NCBI GenBank assembly: GCA_001874335.1
Contig: MPDE01000010.1
Span: 62,001 to 126,000, forward strand
Direction: 5' to 3'
Origin: Bacteroidetes bacterium MedPE-SWsnd-G2
GTDB taxonomy: Bacteria > Bacteroidota > Bacteroidia > Flavobacteriales > Flavobacteriaceae
DNA length: 64,000 nt
Shown: positions 8,794 through 18,705 of the stretch, piece after piece
How the letters are laid out: every line of letters begins with the position of its first letter
Numbering within the stretch: position 1 is the first letter of the stretch
Notes under the pieces: model-generated
Databases searched by the model: none
Told to the model about the DNA's origin: nothing
What the model saw: only the letters and a program-made list of their open reading frames with translations
Program-made: the position numbers and the translations under genes

Positions 8794-10209
8794 TTAGTTA
8801 TCCCAGAATACTGGTGAATTTAATTCATCTCCATTACTTAAAGTTGCCACTGCAGCTTCGTAATTATCTTGATTTAAAGAATTTTCAGTTGTAGGATAGT
8901 ACAATCTTGTTGGGATACTACTAATGTCTCCTTCAAAGGCAGGATCTAATTCAGGAAAGCCTGTTCTTCTTTGTTCAATCCATGTTTCAAATCCTTGGCC
9001 AAATAGAGCAATCCACTCTTGCTCAGCAATTTTCTTTCTCGCTTCAGCTTGAGTTGAGAATGAAATAATTTCTTGAGCTAAATAGGCTGTTGGGTCAACT
9101 TCATTAAATGCGAAGTTAGCAGTAATCCCTTCTGTATAATGGGCAAGAGCTCCATTTGTACCACCTGAGATGTAGCCTTCATTAGCAGCCTCAGCCATTA
9201 AAAATTTGAGTTGAGCATAAGATAATACGACACCAGGTAGCATTGGATCTAAATATTTATCTCCCATTCCAGAAATGTTGGCATAAGTAAACCCTAAAGC
9301 TTCATTTGGCAAATCAATATAACCGGCCGGTTTTCCTAAAATTACACCAGAGGCATTAGGACTCGCATAAACTTGAAGTCTTGGGTCTGTTAAACTTTCC
9401 ATTAGTAATACTAAAGGTTCTCCCATTTTATATTCAGGTCTATTTCCAAATACTACTGTTTCAAATATTGGATTTGCATCAGGATCATTAGCTGTGTATA
9501 TAATTTGAGCCGAATCATCATTTGATTGCATCATTGTTCCTACTAAAGCTTGTAATCCACCAGTATTACCTGATCTCATTTTGGCTTTGAATAATAACGA
9601 GTTTGCTAATTTTTTCCATTTAGAATAATCACCAGCATACAGTAAATCTGAAGTAGAAGTAATTTCACCACCATCAGCAGAGAACATTCCAGCTGCTTGC
9701 GTTAGCATTTCAATTATACCTTGATATACTGTTTCTCCCGAATCGTATGCAGGCTTGTTGTTACCTGGTGTAATAGCTTCTGTAAATGGAACCGGTCCAT
9801 ATAAGTCTACTAATATTTGGTAAGCATTAGCTTGTAATACTAAAGCAGCACCCATTAAATTGGTGTTACCTTCTTCTTGTGCTAATTCATACATTGATTG
9901 TGCATCAGATATCACACTTGCATAAAGTGAATCCCAAATACCATCAATAACTCCTCTTCTAGGAATATATCTCGCTTCAGAATTGTATTGTACTTTAGAT
10001 AGGTGTTGTCCCCAACACATTCCCATGTCTCCACCTCTTTGCATTCCATACAACACATTCTGATTAATTCGAATGATGCTTCCCAATAATAAATGGGCAG
10101 GAACACTTGTAGGATTATTTGGGTCTGTATTTACCTCTTCAAAGTCTTTGTCACAACTAAATGAAACAACTAATAGAAGAGCTAATAACGTATATTTTAT
10201 TTTTCTCAT
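8794..10209 (-). CDS. SusD/RagB family outer membrane nutrient-binding lipoprotein
   Basis: This SusD-like lipoprotein would cap a SusC channel and capture its ligand at the surface. The lipobox Cys is at residue 19 (VVSFS-C), followed by DKDFEEVNTDPNNPTSVPAHLLL, the classic N-terminal motif of the SusD_2-type subfamily. The helical TPR-like body shows YADL-like helices and the typical C-terminal signature EARKKIAEQEWIALFGQGFETWIEQRRTG. The length of 471 residues is normal. It follows the SusC gene by 15 bases. No carbohydrate-active enzyme lies nearby, so the cargo (sugar, peptide or other) cannot be named. Confidence 0.9.
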   Translation of the reverse strand: MRKIKYTLLALLLVVSFSCDKDFEEVNTDPNNPTSVPAHLLLGSIIRINQNVLYGMQRGGDMGMCWGQHLSKVQYNSEARYIPRRGVIDGIWDSLYASVISDAQSMYELAQEEGNTNLMGAALVLQANAYQILVDLYGPVPFTEAITPGNNKPAYDSGETVYQGIIEMLTQAAGMFSADGGEITSTSDLLYAGDYSKWKKLANSLLFKAKMRSGNTGGLQALVGTMMQSNDDSAQIIYTANDPDANPIFETVVFGNRPEYKMGEPLVLLMESLTDPRLQVYASPNASGVILGKPAGYIDLPNEALGFTYANISGMGDKYLDPMLPGVVLSYAQLKFLMAEAANEGYISGGTNGALAHYTEGITANFAFNEVDPTAYLAQEIISFSTQAEARKKIAEQEWIALFGQGFETWIEQRRTGFPELDPAFEGDISSIPTRLYYPTTENSLNQDNYEAAVATLSNGDELNSPVFWDN

Positions 10210-10224
10210 GATATTTTACGTTTT

Positions 10225-13200
10225 TTAAAATTTTAAGTTCACATTAAATCCAAGAGTTCTTGCTGTTGGTTGTTGACCAAATTCTTGACCTTGTTGACCG
10301 TTAGCATTACTAAATCCTGTTTCAGGATCTATATGCGGAACTTCTTTATATAAAATCGCTAAGTTTCTTGCTACTAATGACACTTTGAAGTCTGTCATGA
10401 ATGTTCCTTTTAACCAATCTGAAGGGAATGTATATCCTAATGTCATTGCTCTTAATTTAACAAATGAGGCATCGAATATTGCACTTTCTTCAACGTCGTT
10501 ACTGTATGAGTTTTGGTTAAATAATTTAGCAGGCACTGTAACATTGTTTGCTACAAATCCGCCATTTCCATCAGACATTACACCTTCACCAACAATTCCA
10601 GTTTCTCTACCGTATAATGTTTCTTCAAATGTCCCGGCATATCTACCCCAAGAGTATGACATACTGTGAATGTCTCCGCCTATTTTAGCATCAATTAGAG
10701 TGCTAAATGAGAATCCTTTGTAGGTAATTGAGAAATTAGCACCACCAGTCCAATCTGGAGCAATATCTCCTAAGACTCTTGTTGTGTTGTCTATTACTGG
10801 TAATCCATTTTCATAAATTACCTGACCGTCAGGCGACCTTTCAAATCCACGACCAACTAATACACCATATGGTAATCCTGGTCTTGCTTCAATGTTAACT
10901 CCCCATTGTCCACCTAAAATATAAGTGTCTAATTCGCCTAATGATGTTACTTCGTTATCATTGGTTGCAAAGTTTAAATCGATATCAAAACTAAAATCAT
11001 CTGTTTCTAATACAGTACCACCAAGAGTAAACTCCCAACCTGTATTTTCCATTTCACCTAAATTTTCCCAAACATTTGTAACACCCGTAGATGCAGATAC
11101 TTGGATAGGCACTAGTAAGTCTTCACTCACTTGGTTGTAATATGTACCAGTAAATCTTAGACGGTTATTGAACATTTTTAAATCTAAACCAAATTCAGTT
11201 CCAGTTACGGACTCCGATTTTAAATTAGGGTTATATAATGTAGCAGGTGTAAATGCTTGGTTACCATAAGCATTGTTATTAAGACCGTAAGTTTGGTTTA
11301 GATTGTAAGGACCTAAAGCACCAGTACTACCTACTTCAGACCATGAACCTCTTATTTTAAGGAAATTTAATTTATCTCCTAAATTGGTCATGTCTGAAAT
11401 CACTAATGATCCAGATACAGAAGGATAGAAGAATGAATTGTTTTCAGATGGCAATACACTTGCCCAGTCATTTCTTCCTGTAAAATCTAAAAAGGCAAAA
11501 TTTCTAAAAGAAACTTGTCCAAAATAGTATACACTATTAATACGTTGTTCTTGGTAAAGATTATCAAAAACTGGAGTTACACCTGTTTTAATATTTGATA
11601 AGTTGTAGAAGTGAGGTAACTCTAATTGATCAGCTCGAGCTAAAAGACGGTTGTAACGTCTTCTCATATCATTAGCACCTAAATTCAAGCTAAAAGAAAA
11701 ATCTTCATTAATATCTTTGTTTATAGCTAATAAGATGTCTGTATTTGTTTCCGTGAATACACGAGTAATTTCTTCGTATAATCCCTCTGGAAATTCATTA
11801 CTTCCTTTACCTTTTTGACGCGTGTTAATTTGATCGTAGTGATCCATACCTACCTTAGTAGTTAAGCTCATCCAATCTGTGATGTCAAAAGATAAATTCA
11901 TGTTTCCAAGAATTCTGTTTCTTTTGTGAGTGTTAACATTTGTCTCTAAAACCCAATATGGGTTGTTTTGGAAATTGTGATTCCAGTTTAATGGCGTTCC
12001 TGCAGCAGCAGTATTGTCAGGTGCAAGAGGTAAGTTTCTCCAGTCTTTTAAATCGGTGAAGTTTACTTGTCTCGCAGACCATACGAATTGTTGAACAGGA
12101 TTTTCATTGTTATATCCTACAGTTGGTAGGTTACCACTTTCTTCATTAATGTAGTTAAATGAAACACCTGCATGGAAGCGGCCACCAATATCCATATTAC
12201 CATTAAATCCAACCGTATGAGATTGTAATTCTGTAAATGGAATCATACCTGTTTGATTTGAATGTCCAACAGATAATCTCATAGAACTTGTGTCAGAACC
12301 AGATGTGATAGAAATGTTGTTTGCGGTTGATACACCTGTGTTAAAAAAGTCTTTAACATTATCAGGGTGAGAAATCCACGGTAATGGACCTCCGCCTTTT
12401 AATTGCGAATCCCATTGTATAAATTCTAATCCAACATCTAATGGAGGACCCCAACTTTCATCTACACCATCTCCGGTACCACCTGATGCTCCATCAACAT
12501 ATTCAAAATATGAAGTGTCACCACCTTGTCCGTATGAGTTTTGATAATCGGGTAAAACTAATGGATTTGAAAATGTTGTATTACTGTTAACTGAAACACT
12601 GAATTTTCCTTTGCCCTTTCCTGATTTTGTTGTGATAACAATAACCCCATTACCAGCTCGTACACCGTAAAGTGCTGCGGCATTTGGTCCTTTTAATACT
12701 GTTATAGTTTCGATATCATCAGGGTTGATGTTTGAAGCCCCGTTAGGAAGGTCAACACCACCACCTGAACCAGCACTACCGTAGTTTGTGTTGTCAATTG
12801 GTACTCCATCAACTACAAACAACGGTTCGTTGTTACCTGTAATAGAAGAGTTACCTCTTAATACAACTCTTGAAGAAGCACCTACGCTACCTGAACTGCT
12901 TGTAACTTGTACACCTGCAGCTTTTCCTGAAAGCGCATTAACAATGTTACTTTCACGTGCTTCGGTTAAATCTTCGCCACCAATATTTTGAACAGAATAA
13001 CCAAGAGCTTTTTCTTCTCTTTTAATTCCTAAGGCAGTTACAACTACCTCGTCCAAAACTGATGCGTCTTCCATCATTATTACGTCCAGTTTAGATGATG
13101 ATCCAACTGAAACTTCTTGACTCTTTAAGCCTAAGTAGGTAAAAACAAGCACATCTCCAGATTTTGCATTTATGGAATAATTTCCATCAAAATCAGTTTG

Positions 13201-13359
13201 TGTACCAGTTGAAGTCCCTTTAACAACAATGTTAACTCCAGGGAGTGGGAGACCCGACTCGTCGGATACCGTTCCTGAAATTGGTTTGTCTTGGGCAAAG
13301 GTTATCTGCACAAGAAACACTAAAAATAGTGTCAAAATTCCACTAAACTTTGTTTTCAT
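10225..13359 (-). CDS. SusC/RagA family TonB-linked outer membrane transporter
   Basis: The 1044-residue protein has a signal peptide (ending TFAQ), a carboxypeptidase-regulatory-like N-terminal domain (about 25-112, GTVSDESGLPLPGVNIVVKG), a TonB-box-like stretch DEVVVTALGIKREEKALGY, a plug domain (about 115-240) and a long beta-barrel ending GFNVNLKF. It imports large substrates across the outer membrane using TonB energy, together with the SusD-like protein encoded next. It heads a four-gene operon (SusC, SusD, two lipoproteins). Its promoter carries a -7 element at 13423-13416 and an inverted repeat just upstream. No regulator (ECF/FecR or hybrid kinase) is adjacent. Confidence 0.95.
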   Translation of the reverse strand: MKTKFSGILTLFLVFLVQITFAQDKPISGTVSDESGLPLPGVNIVVKGTSTGTQTDFDGNYSINAKSGDVLVFTYLGLKSQEVSVGSSSKLDVIMMEDASVLDEVVVTALGIKREEKALGYSVQNIGGEDLTEARESNIVNALSGKAAGVQVTSSSGSVGASSRVVLRGNSSITGNNEPLFVVDGVPIDNTNYGSAGSGGGVDLPNGASNINPDDIETITVLKGPNAAALYGVRAGNGVIVITTKSGKGKGKFSVSVNSNTTFSNPLVLPDYQNSYGQGGDTSYFEYVDGASGGTGDGVDESWGPPLDVGLEFIQWDSQLKGGGPLPWISHPDNVKDFFNTGVSTANNISITSGSDTSSMRLSVGHSNQTGMIPFTELQSHTVGFNGNMDIGGRFHAGVSFNYINEESGNLPTVGYNNENPVQQFVWSARQVNFTDLKDWRNLPLAPDNTAAAGTPLNWNHNFQNNPYWVLETNVNTHKRNRILGNMNLSFDITDWMSLTTKVGMDHYDQINTRQKGKGSNEFPEGLYEEITRVFTETNTDILLAINKDINEDFSFSLNLGANDMRRRYNRLLARADQLELPHFYNLSNIKTGVTPVFDNLYQEQRINSVYYFGQVSFRNFAFLDFTGRNDWASVLPSENNSFFYPSVSGSLVISDMTNLGDKLNFLKIRGSWSEVGSTGALGPYNLNQTYGLNNNAYGNQAFTPATLYNPNLKSESVTGTEFGLDLKMFNNRLRFTGTYYNQVSEDLLVPIQVSASTGVTNVWENLGEMENTGWEFTLGGTVLETDDFSFDIDLNFATNDNEVTSLGELDTYILGGQWGVNIEARPGLPYGVLVGRGFERSPDGQVIYENGLPVIDNTTRVLGDIAPDWTGGANFSITYKGFSFSTLIDAKIGGDIHSMSYSWGRYAGTFEETLYGRETGIVGEGVMSDGNGGFVANNVTVPAKLFNQNSYSNDVEESAIFDASFVKLRAMTLGYTFPSDWLKGTFMTDFKVSLVARNLAILYKEVPHIDPETGFSNANGQQGQEFGQQPTARTLGFNVNLKF

Positions 13360-13415
13360 ATTTAAATTAATTTGAATTAGCCTAAGCCAAAAGTGCTAAT
13401 AAAAAGTTAATAAAG

Positions 13416-13440
13416 CAAAAGTATCGTTAAGAAATTTAAC
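13416..13440 (-). promoter_or_regulatory. SusC operon promoter with an inverted repeat in the spacer
   Basis: The minus strand reads TACTTTTG at 13423-13416 (TAnnTTTG). Directly upstream, at 13426-13440, lies the inverted repeat GTTAA-gaaat-TTAAC, placed where the -33/-7 spacer should be. That is a typical position for a repressor operator. The regulatory role is inferred. Confidence 0.4.
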
Positions 13441-13502
13441 AATAAACCGTTATATTCTCAGTTATGAACCGCTTTTGTTGATAAAATTGTAAACTGTATT
13501 TT

Positions 13503-15191
13503 TTAGAAATTTGCTTGTAAGCTTAAATGGATTTTGGATTCTGAAAATTTGAATTTTGAATCTTCAGTTTTTCCTGAGGCGTAGTTGAATTTTAAGAGTC
13601 CAGCGTTGGTTAGAAACCCAAATCCTAATCCGAAGCCAAATAGCTTTTCCTCTGATGAAAGTAATCGGTTTTCGTAATAAGCGGCATCGAAAATGGTGTG
13701 GATATACATGCTTGGGCTGAAGGCGTAGCGGTATTCTGTGTTCAGTACGCCGTAAAGGTTGCCCGTGATGCTGTTTTCTTTGAAGCCTCGTATTGAATTG
13801 ATGCCACCAAACCGATACAATTCATTGTCATAAAAATTATCGGAATTTAATAATGCGCCTTGGACTCTTAGAAAAATACTATTCTTTTGATTAAGGTTGA
13901 ATATTTTAAAGGAGTTAATGCTACTGATGATCTGGTTTAAATCGCCATTGCTGTCATTTCGTTTTCCAAAGCCAAATTGTAAATCGAAAACAAAGTTTAC
14001 AGGAAAAAGTGTATTGTTAAATTGAGGTTTAAAATGATTAAAATTTATAGTGCCAAATTGTGAGTCATAATCGGCGAGGGCTATTGAACTGTCCGAATCT
14101 AAAAGATTTGAAGATGTGATTGTTTTTAGACCTATCCCTATATTGTTTTTAGCGTTTATTTGATAACTTAATTCTACATCTTGTTTAGAGGTTACAAATG
14201 TGGAGTCTTTTCTGAAGATGTTTAAACCTGCATCTAAGTTAATTGGTGTTCCAAATAGAAAAGGTAGTTTAACGTTGACATCAAAAGTGCGTTGTTCATT
14301 TTCATCACTCTTATATAGTAGGCTTAGCGTTTCTCCAAAATTCAAATTGTTTTGAAGTTTTAAATTTAGATAACCATCAAATTTTATTTTATCTGTTGTT
14401 TCATCTGTTCCAAAACCCAAAAAACCGTCAAAGGTATTACTTTTGGTTTTTTCTACATATATATATAGGTAAGTAGAATCTTTTAGAAATAGAAGTTCTG
14501 GGTCTTTAAGTTGTTTGGAGAATCTAAGGTTTTCTAAATTCTTTGTTTTCTCCTTAATTAACTCTAAATCTAAAACATTGCCTTTTTTAATTTTTAGGTA
14601 ATGTTTAATAAATGATTTTGGGAATTTATCGTAACCTTTAATAATTATAGAATCTATTTCTCTTTTTTGAATAGTTGTGGTGGTAAGTTCCGCTTGCAGT
14701 TTATAATCACTATGCTTGCTTATATTTGAAAGTTGAATTTTAGAAAAGGGATCCCCTTCTTTTACAAGGGCTTTGTTTAATTGATTTAAGGCAACCTCAA
14801 TATGTTCCATTTTTATTTCAATGAAATCATTTGTTTGTGACACAATAATCTCATTTGGTAATTGACTTGTAGGAGTGTTTGCAGTCTTTATATAAACCGA
14901 TTCGTATTTTGTTTTTAAAGCTATTGTTGTTTCAAAGGTTTCATTTTCTTGATGGAGAGGTATTGTGACTTCATTCTCAATGTATCCCATTTGAGATAAT
15001 CTCGTTTTAAAGGAGTTTAAGTTGTTTTGGAGAGTTATGAAATCAATAGCTTCTTTTGCATATCCAATTGAATCTATAATTTTTGTTTCAGAAGCGTTGG
15101 CTCCGTAAATTTTTAATTTTAAATTTTGAGATAAAGCCCCTTGACACCAGAAAGTGAAAAATAGAATAAATACGTATTTATATAAGGACAT
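13503..15191 (-). CDS. Omp85-family outer membrane protein (BamA/TamA-like, POTRA plus barrel)
   Basis: The 562-residue protein begins with a signal peptide (about 1-21, CQGALSQ). It continues with POTRA-like modules (about 35-230, including SIIIKGYDKFPKSFIKHYLKIKKGNVL) and a C-terminal 16-strand-like barrel. The barrel carries the Omp85 lid-lock motif region YRFGGINSIRGFKENSITG and ends with alternating strands and a terminal Phe. It is shorter than BamA, so an assembly or translocation role like TamA, or another Omp85 subtype, fits better than the essential BamA. It is monocistronic on the minus strand and divergent from the ribosomal supra-operon. A -7 element TAGATTTG lies at 15221-15214. 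Confidence 0.8.
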   Translation of the reverse strand: MSLYKYVFILFFTFWCQGALSQNLKLKIYGANASETKIIDSIGYAKEAIDFITLQNNLNSFKTRLSQMGYIENEVTIPLHQENETFETTIALKTKYESVYIKTANTPTSQLPNEIIVSQTNDFIEIKMEHIEVALNQLNKALVKEGDPFSKIQLSNISKHSDYKLQAELTTTTIQKREIDSIIIKGYDKFPKSFIKHYLKIKKGNVLDLELIKEKTKNLENLRFSKQLKDPELLFLKDSTYLYIYVEKTKSNTFDGFLGFGTDETTDKIKFDGYLNLKLQNNLNFGETLSLLYKSDENEQRTFDVNVKLPFLFGTPINLDAGLNIFRKDSTFVTSKQDVELSYQINAKNNIGIGLKTITSSNLLDSDSSIALADYDSQFGTINFNHFKPQFNNTLFPVNFVFDLQFGFGKRNDSNGDLNQIISSINSFKIFNLNQKNSIFLRVQGALLNSDNFYDNELYRFGGINSIRGFKENSITGNLYGVLNTEYRYAFSPSMYIHTIFDAAYYENRLLSSEEKLFGFGLGFGFLTNAGLLKFNYASGKTEDSKFKFSESKIHLSLQANF

Positions 15192-15213
15192 TTATATTTG
15201 TGTAAGCAAATTT

Positions 15214-15221
15214 CAAATCTA
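15214..15221 (-). promoter_or_regulatory. -7 promoter element of the Omp85-family gene
   Basis: The minus strand reads TAGATTTG (TAnnTTTG), 23 bases upstream of the start codon at 15191. No good -33 is seen. Confidence 0.45.
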
Positions 15222-15294
15222 ACTTAAATTTTATTGATTTCGTATGTAGGGCTATCTATTTTCTATCAATAATTTTAAAATAAGCTTATTAAGA

Positions 15295-15325
15295 TTTGAA
15301 TTCTTAAATTTTATTTCTACCTTTG
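15295..15325 (+). promoter_or_regulatory. Consensus promoter of the ribosomal supra-operon
   Basis: TTTG at 15295-15298, exactly 19 bases, then TACCTTTG at 15318-15325. This is a full match to the Bacteroidota TTTG-N19-TAnnTTTG housekeeping promoter, fitting for the most highly expressed operon in the window. The expected transcription start is near 15331, about 40 bases before rpsL. Confidence 0.8.
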
Positions 15326-15329
15326 CAGC

Positions 15330-15349
15330 CCTCTAAGAAGAGGATTTTT
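15330..15349 (+). promoter_or_regulatory. Short hairpin at the 5' end of the rpsL transcript
   Basis: CCTCT-aaga-AGAGG (15330-15343) forms a five-pair stem with a four-base loop right at the predicted mRNA 5' end, followed by ATTTTT. It may stabilise the 5' end or act as a weak pause or attenuator. A role is not proven. Confidence 0.4.
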
Positions 15350-15370
15350 AATATTTATATATAATTATAT

Positions 15371-15745
15371 ATGCCAACAATTTCACAATTAGTACGAAAA
15401 GGAAGAGCCAAAATAACCAAGAAGAGTAAATCGGCTGCTTTAGATTCGTGTCCGCAAAGACGTGGTGTGTGTACTCGTGTTTATACAACGACACCTAAAA
15501 AACCTAACTCAGCAATGCGTAAGGTAGCAAGGGTTCGTTTAACAAACGGTAACGAGGTTAATGCATACATCGGTGGAGAAGGTCACAACTTACAAGAGCA
15601 CTCGATAGTATTGGTTAGAGGTGGAAGGGTAAAAGATTTACCAGGAGTTAGATATCATATCGTTCGTGGAGCTTTAGACACCGCAGGTGTTTCAGGTAGA
15701 ACACAACGTAGATCTAAGTATGGTGCAAAACGCCCAAAGAAGTAA
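15371..15745 (+). CDS. rpsL: 30S ribosomal protein S12
   Basis: The protein is 124 residues, and the family core is unmistakable: [34 protein letters not shown], then [11 protein letters not shown] and [15 protein letters not shown]12 sits at the decoding centre and helps monitor codon-anticodon pairing. The Lys residues at 43-44 and at VKDLP, whose change commonly gives streptomycin resistance, are wild-type. It is the first gene of the fused str-S10-spc-alpha operon, 23 bases before rpsG. Confidence 0.98.
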   Translation: MPTISQLVRKGRAKITKKSKSAALDSCPQRRGVCTRVYTTTPKKPNSAMRKVARVRLTNGNEVNAYIGGEGHNLQEHSIVLVRGGRVKDLPGVRYHIVRGALDTAGVSGRTQRRSKYGAKRPKK

Positions 15746-15768
15746 TTAAAAAACTTTAAGAAGAAGAC

Positions 15769-16245
15769 ATGAGAAAAAGACAAGCGAAAAAAAGACCGCT
15801 TTTACCAGATCCGCGTTTTAACGATCAGTTAGTGACTCGTTTTGTAAACATGATGATGTGGGATGGAAAGAAGTCTGTAGCTTTCAAAGTATTCTATGAT
15901 GCAATTGATATTGTAGATGAAAAAAAATCGGACGAAGAAAAAACTGCATTAGAAACATGGAAAGATGCACTTTCTAACGTTATGCCTCACGTAGAAGTAC
16001 GTAGCCGTAGAGTTGGTGGAGCAACATTCCAAATTCCAATGCAAATAAGACCAGATCGTAAAGTTTCTACTGCAATGAAATGGCTAATTAGCTATTCTCG
16101 TAAAAGAAACGAAAAATCTATGGCTCAAAAATTAGCTGCAGAGATTTTAGCTGCTGCTAAAGAAGAAGGTGCTGCTGTTAAGAAAAGAGTTGATACTCAT
16201 AAAATGGCAGAAGCAAATAAAGCATTCTCACACTTTAGATTTTAA
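15769..16245 (+). CDS. rpsG: 30S ribosomal protein S7
   Basis: S7 is a primary 16S rRNA binder that starts assembly of the 30S head. The 158 residues begin [19 protein letters not shown] and include [37 protein letters not shown] and the C-terminal [21 protein letters not shown]. In other bacteria S7 represses its own operon by binding the mRNA. Here the rpsL-rpsG gap is only 23 bases and shows no obvious structure. Confidence 0.98.
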   Translation: MRKRQAKKRPLLPDPRFNDQLVTRFVNMMMWDGKKSVAFKVFYDAIDIVDEKKSDEEKTALETWKDALSNVMPHVEVRSRRVGGATFQIPMQIRPDRKVSTAMKWLISYSRKRNEKSMAQKLAAEILAAAKEEGAAVKKRVDTHKMAEANKAFSHFRF

Positions 16246-16251
16246 TAAGAA

Positions 16252-18378
16252 ATGGCAAGAGATTTAAAATTCACTAGAAATATTGGTATCGCTGCTCACA
16301 TTGATGCAGGGAAAACCACTACTACAGAGCGTATCTTATATTATACAGGTGTTTCTCATAAAATTGGAGAAGTACATGATGGTGCGGCTACTATGGACTG
16401 GATGGAACAAGAGCAAGAAAGAGGTATTACAATTACTTCTGCTGCTACAACTTGTACTTGGCAGTTCCCTATTGAAAATGGAGAGCAAACTCCGGATACT
16501 AAAGGATATCACTTTAATATTATTGATACTCCGGGCCACGTTGATTTTACAGTAGAGGTAAACAGATCTTTACGTGTATTAGATGGTTTAGTATTCTTAT
16601 TTAGTGCTGTTGATGGTGTTGAGCCTCAATCAGAAACTAACTGGAGACTTGCTGATAACTATAAAGTACCTCGTATTGGTTTCGTTAATAAAATGGACCG
16701 TCAGGGATCTAACTTTTTAGGTGTTTGTCAACAAGTAAAAGATATGTTGAAATCTAACGCAGTGCCAATTGTTTTAAACATTGGTGATGAGATGGATTTT
16801 AAAGGTATTATTGATTTAGTAAAAAACAGAGCTATTGTATGGCATGACGAAACTCAAGGGGCAACTTTTGATGTTATCGAAATTCCAGAAGATATGAAAG
16901 AAGAAGCTCGTAAATATCGTGCACTTTTAATTGAAGAAGTTGCAAGTTATGACGAGAATCTTTTAGAAAAATTCATGGAAGATGAAGATTCAATTACAGA
17001 AGAAGAAGTGCACGCTGCACTTAGAGCTGCTGTAATGGATATGGCTATCATTCCAATGATTTGTGGTTCTGCATTTAAAAATAAAGGTGTTCAGTTCTTA
17101 TTAGATGCTGTATGTCGTTACTTGCCTTCTCCAGTGGATAAGGAAGGTATTGTAGGTACAAATCCTGATACAGAAGAAGAAGAAATTCGTAAGCCAGATG
17201 TAAAGGAGCCGTTTGCTGCACTTGCATTTAAAATTGCTACAGATCCTTTTGTTGGTCGTTTAGCATTCTTTAGAGCTTATTCTGGTCGTTTAGACGCAGG
17301 TTCTTACGTATTAAATAACCGTTCTGGTAAAAAAGAACGTATCTCTCGTATATATCAAATGCACGCTAATAAGCAAAATGCAATTGATTTTATCGAGGCT
17401 GGAGATATTGGAGCTGCTGTTGGATTTAAATCTATCAAAACAGGAGATACTTTAACTGCAGAGAAACATCCTATTGTTTTAGAGTCTATGGACTTCCCTG
17501 ATCCAGTAATTGGTATCGCGGTTGAGCCTAAAACTAAGGCAGATGTTGATAAATTAGGTATTGGTTTAGCAAAATTAGCTGAAGAAGATCCAACATTTAC
17601 AGTAAGATCTGACGAAGCTTCAGGACAGACTATTATTTCTGGAATGGGTGAGCTTCACTTAGATGTAATTGTAGACCGTTTAAAGCGTGAATTTAAAGTA
17701 GAGGTTAGTCAAGGTCAACCACAAGTTGAGTACAAAGAGGCTATTACGCAATCTGCAGATCACCGTGAGGTTTACAAGAAGCAATCTGGTGGACGTGGTA
17801 AATTCGCAGATATTGTATTTACAATTGAGCCTGCAGAAGAAGGAGCAGTTGGATTACAATTTGAATCAACTATTAAAGGTGGTAATGTACCTAAAGAATT
17901 TATCCCTTCTATTGAGAAAGGTTTCAAAATGGCAATGCAAAACGGTCCTTTAGCTGGATACGAAGTAGATGCTATGAAAGTTACTCTTAAGGATGGTTCT
18001 TATCATGATGTGGATTCTGATCAATTATCGTTCGAATTAGCTGCAAAATTAGGATTTAAAAATTCTGCTAAAGCTGCTAAAGCGGTAATCATGGAACCTA
18101 TTATGAAACTTGAAGTTATTACTCCAGAAGAAAACATGGGTGATATCGTAGGAGATTTAAATAGAAGAAGAGGACAAGTGAGTGATATGGGAGATAGAGC
18201 TGGTGCAAAAACCGTTAAAGCTACTGTTCCATTATCAGAAATGTTTGGTTATGTTACAACTTTAAGAACGTTATCTTCAGGTCGTGCAACATCAACAATG
18301 GAATTTTCACATTATGCTGAAACTCCTTCTAATATATCTGAAGAAGTAATCAAAGCAGCTAAAGGCGTTGAATCGTAA
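16252..18378 (+). CDS. fusA: Elongation factor G
   Basis: This translocase GTPase has 708 residues with all G motifs: [13 protein letters not shown] (G1), [11 protein letters not shown] (G2), DTPGHVDF (G3) and NKMDRQGSN (G4). EF-G domains II to V follow, including [21 protein letters not shown] and the C-terminal [23 protein letters not shown]. It starts six bases after rpsG and is followed 11 bases later by rpsJ, so the str and S10 operons are physically joined. It looks like the canonical EF-G; no second copy is in this window. Confidence 0.98.
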   Translation: MARDLKFTRNIGIAAHIDAGKTTTTERILYYTGVSHKIGEVHDGAATMDWMEQEQERGITITSAATTCTWQFPIENGEQTPDTKGYHFNIIDTPGHVDFTVEVNRSLRVLDGLVFLFSAVDGVEPQSETNWRLADNYKVPRIGFVNKMDRQGSNFLGVCQQVKDMLKSNAVPIVLNIGDEMDFKGIIDLVKNRAIVWHDETQGATFDVIEIPEDMKEEARKYRALLIEEVASYDENLLEKFMEDEDSITEEEVHAALRAAVMDMAIIPMICGSAFKNKGVQFLLDAVCRYLPSPVDKEGIVGTNPDTEEEEIRKPDVKEPFAALAFKIATDPFVGRLAFFRAYSGRLDAGSYVLNNRSGKKERISRIYQMHANKQNAIDFIEAGDIGAAVGFKSIKTGDTLTAEKHPIVLESMDFPDPVIGIAVEPKTKADVDKLGIGLAKLAEEDPTFTVRSDEASGQTIISGMGELHLDVIVDRLKREFKVEVSQGQPQVEYKEAITQSADHREVYKKQSGGRGKFADIVFTIEPAEEGAVGLQFESTIKGGNVPKEFIPSIEKGFKMAMQNGPLAGYEVDAMKVTLKDGSYHDVDSDQLSFELAAKLGFKNSAKAAKAVIMEPIMKLEVITPEENMGDIVGDLNRRRGQVSDMGDRAGAKTVKATVPLSEMFGYVTTLRTLSSGRATSTMEFSHYAETPSNISEEVIKAAKGVES

Positions 18379-18389
18379 ATCTTAAGAAA

Positions 18390-18695
18390 ATGAGTCAAAA
18401 AATCAGAATAAAATTAAAATCTTACGATCACAGTTTAGTTGACAAATCAGCTGACAAGATTGTAAAAACAGTAAAAAGTACTGGAGCTGTAGTAACTGGA
18501 CCAATTCCATTACCAACTCACAAGAAAATTTTCACTGTATTACGTTCACCACACGTAAACAAGAAATCAAGAGAACAATTTCAATTAAGCTCTTATAAGA
18601 GATTACTTGATATCTATAGTTCTTCATCAAAAACAATTGATGCTTTAATGAAGCTTGAATTACCAAGTGGAGTAGAAGTTGAAATTAAGGTGTAA
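18390..18695 (+). CDS. rpsJ: 30S ribosomal protein S10
   Basis: The 101 residues open with [23 protein letters not shown] and include [28 protein letters not shown], the S10 signature. It binds 16S rRNA in the 30S head and in other bacteria also joins the NusB antitermination complex. It is followed by a 137-base gap with two hairpins before rplC, unlike the tight spacing elsewhere in the operon. Confidence 0.98.
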   Translation: MSQKIRIKLKSYDHSLVDKSADKIVKTVKSTGAVVTGPIPLPTHKKIFTVLRSPHVNKKSREQFQLSSYKRLLDIYSSSSKTIDALMKLELPSGVEVEIKV

Positions 18696-18705
18696 GTACA
18701 CTAAT

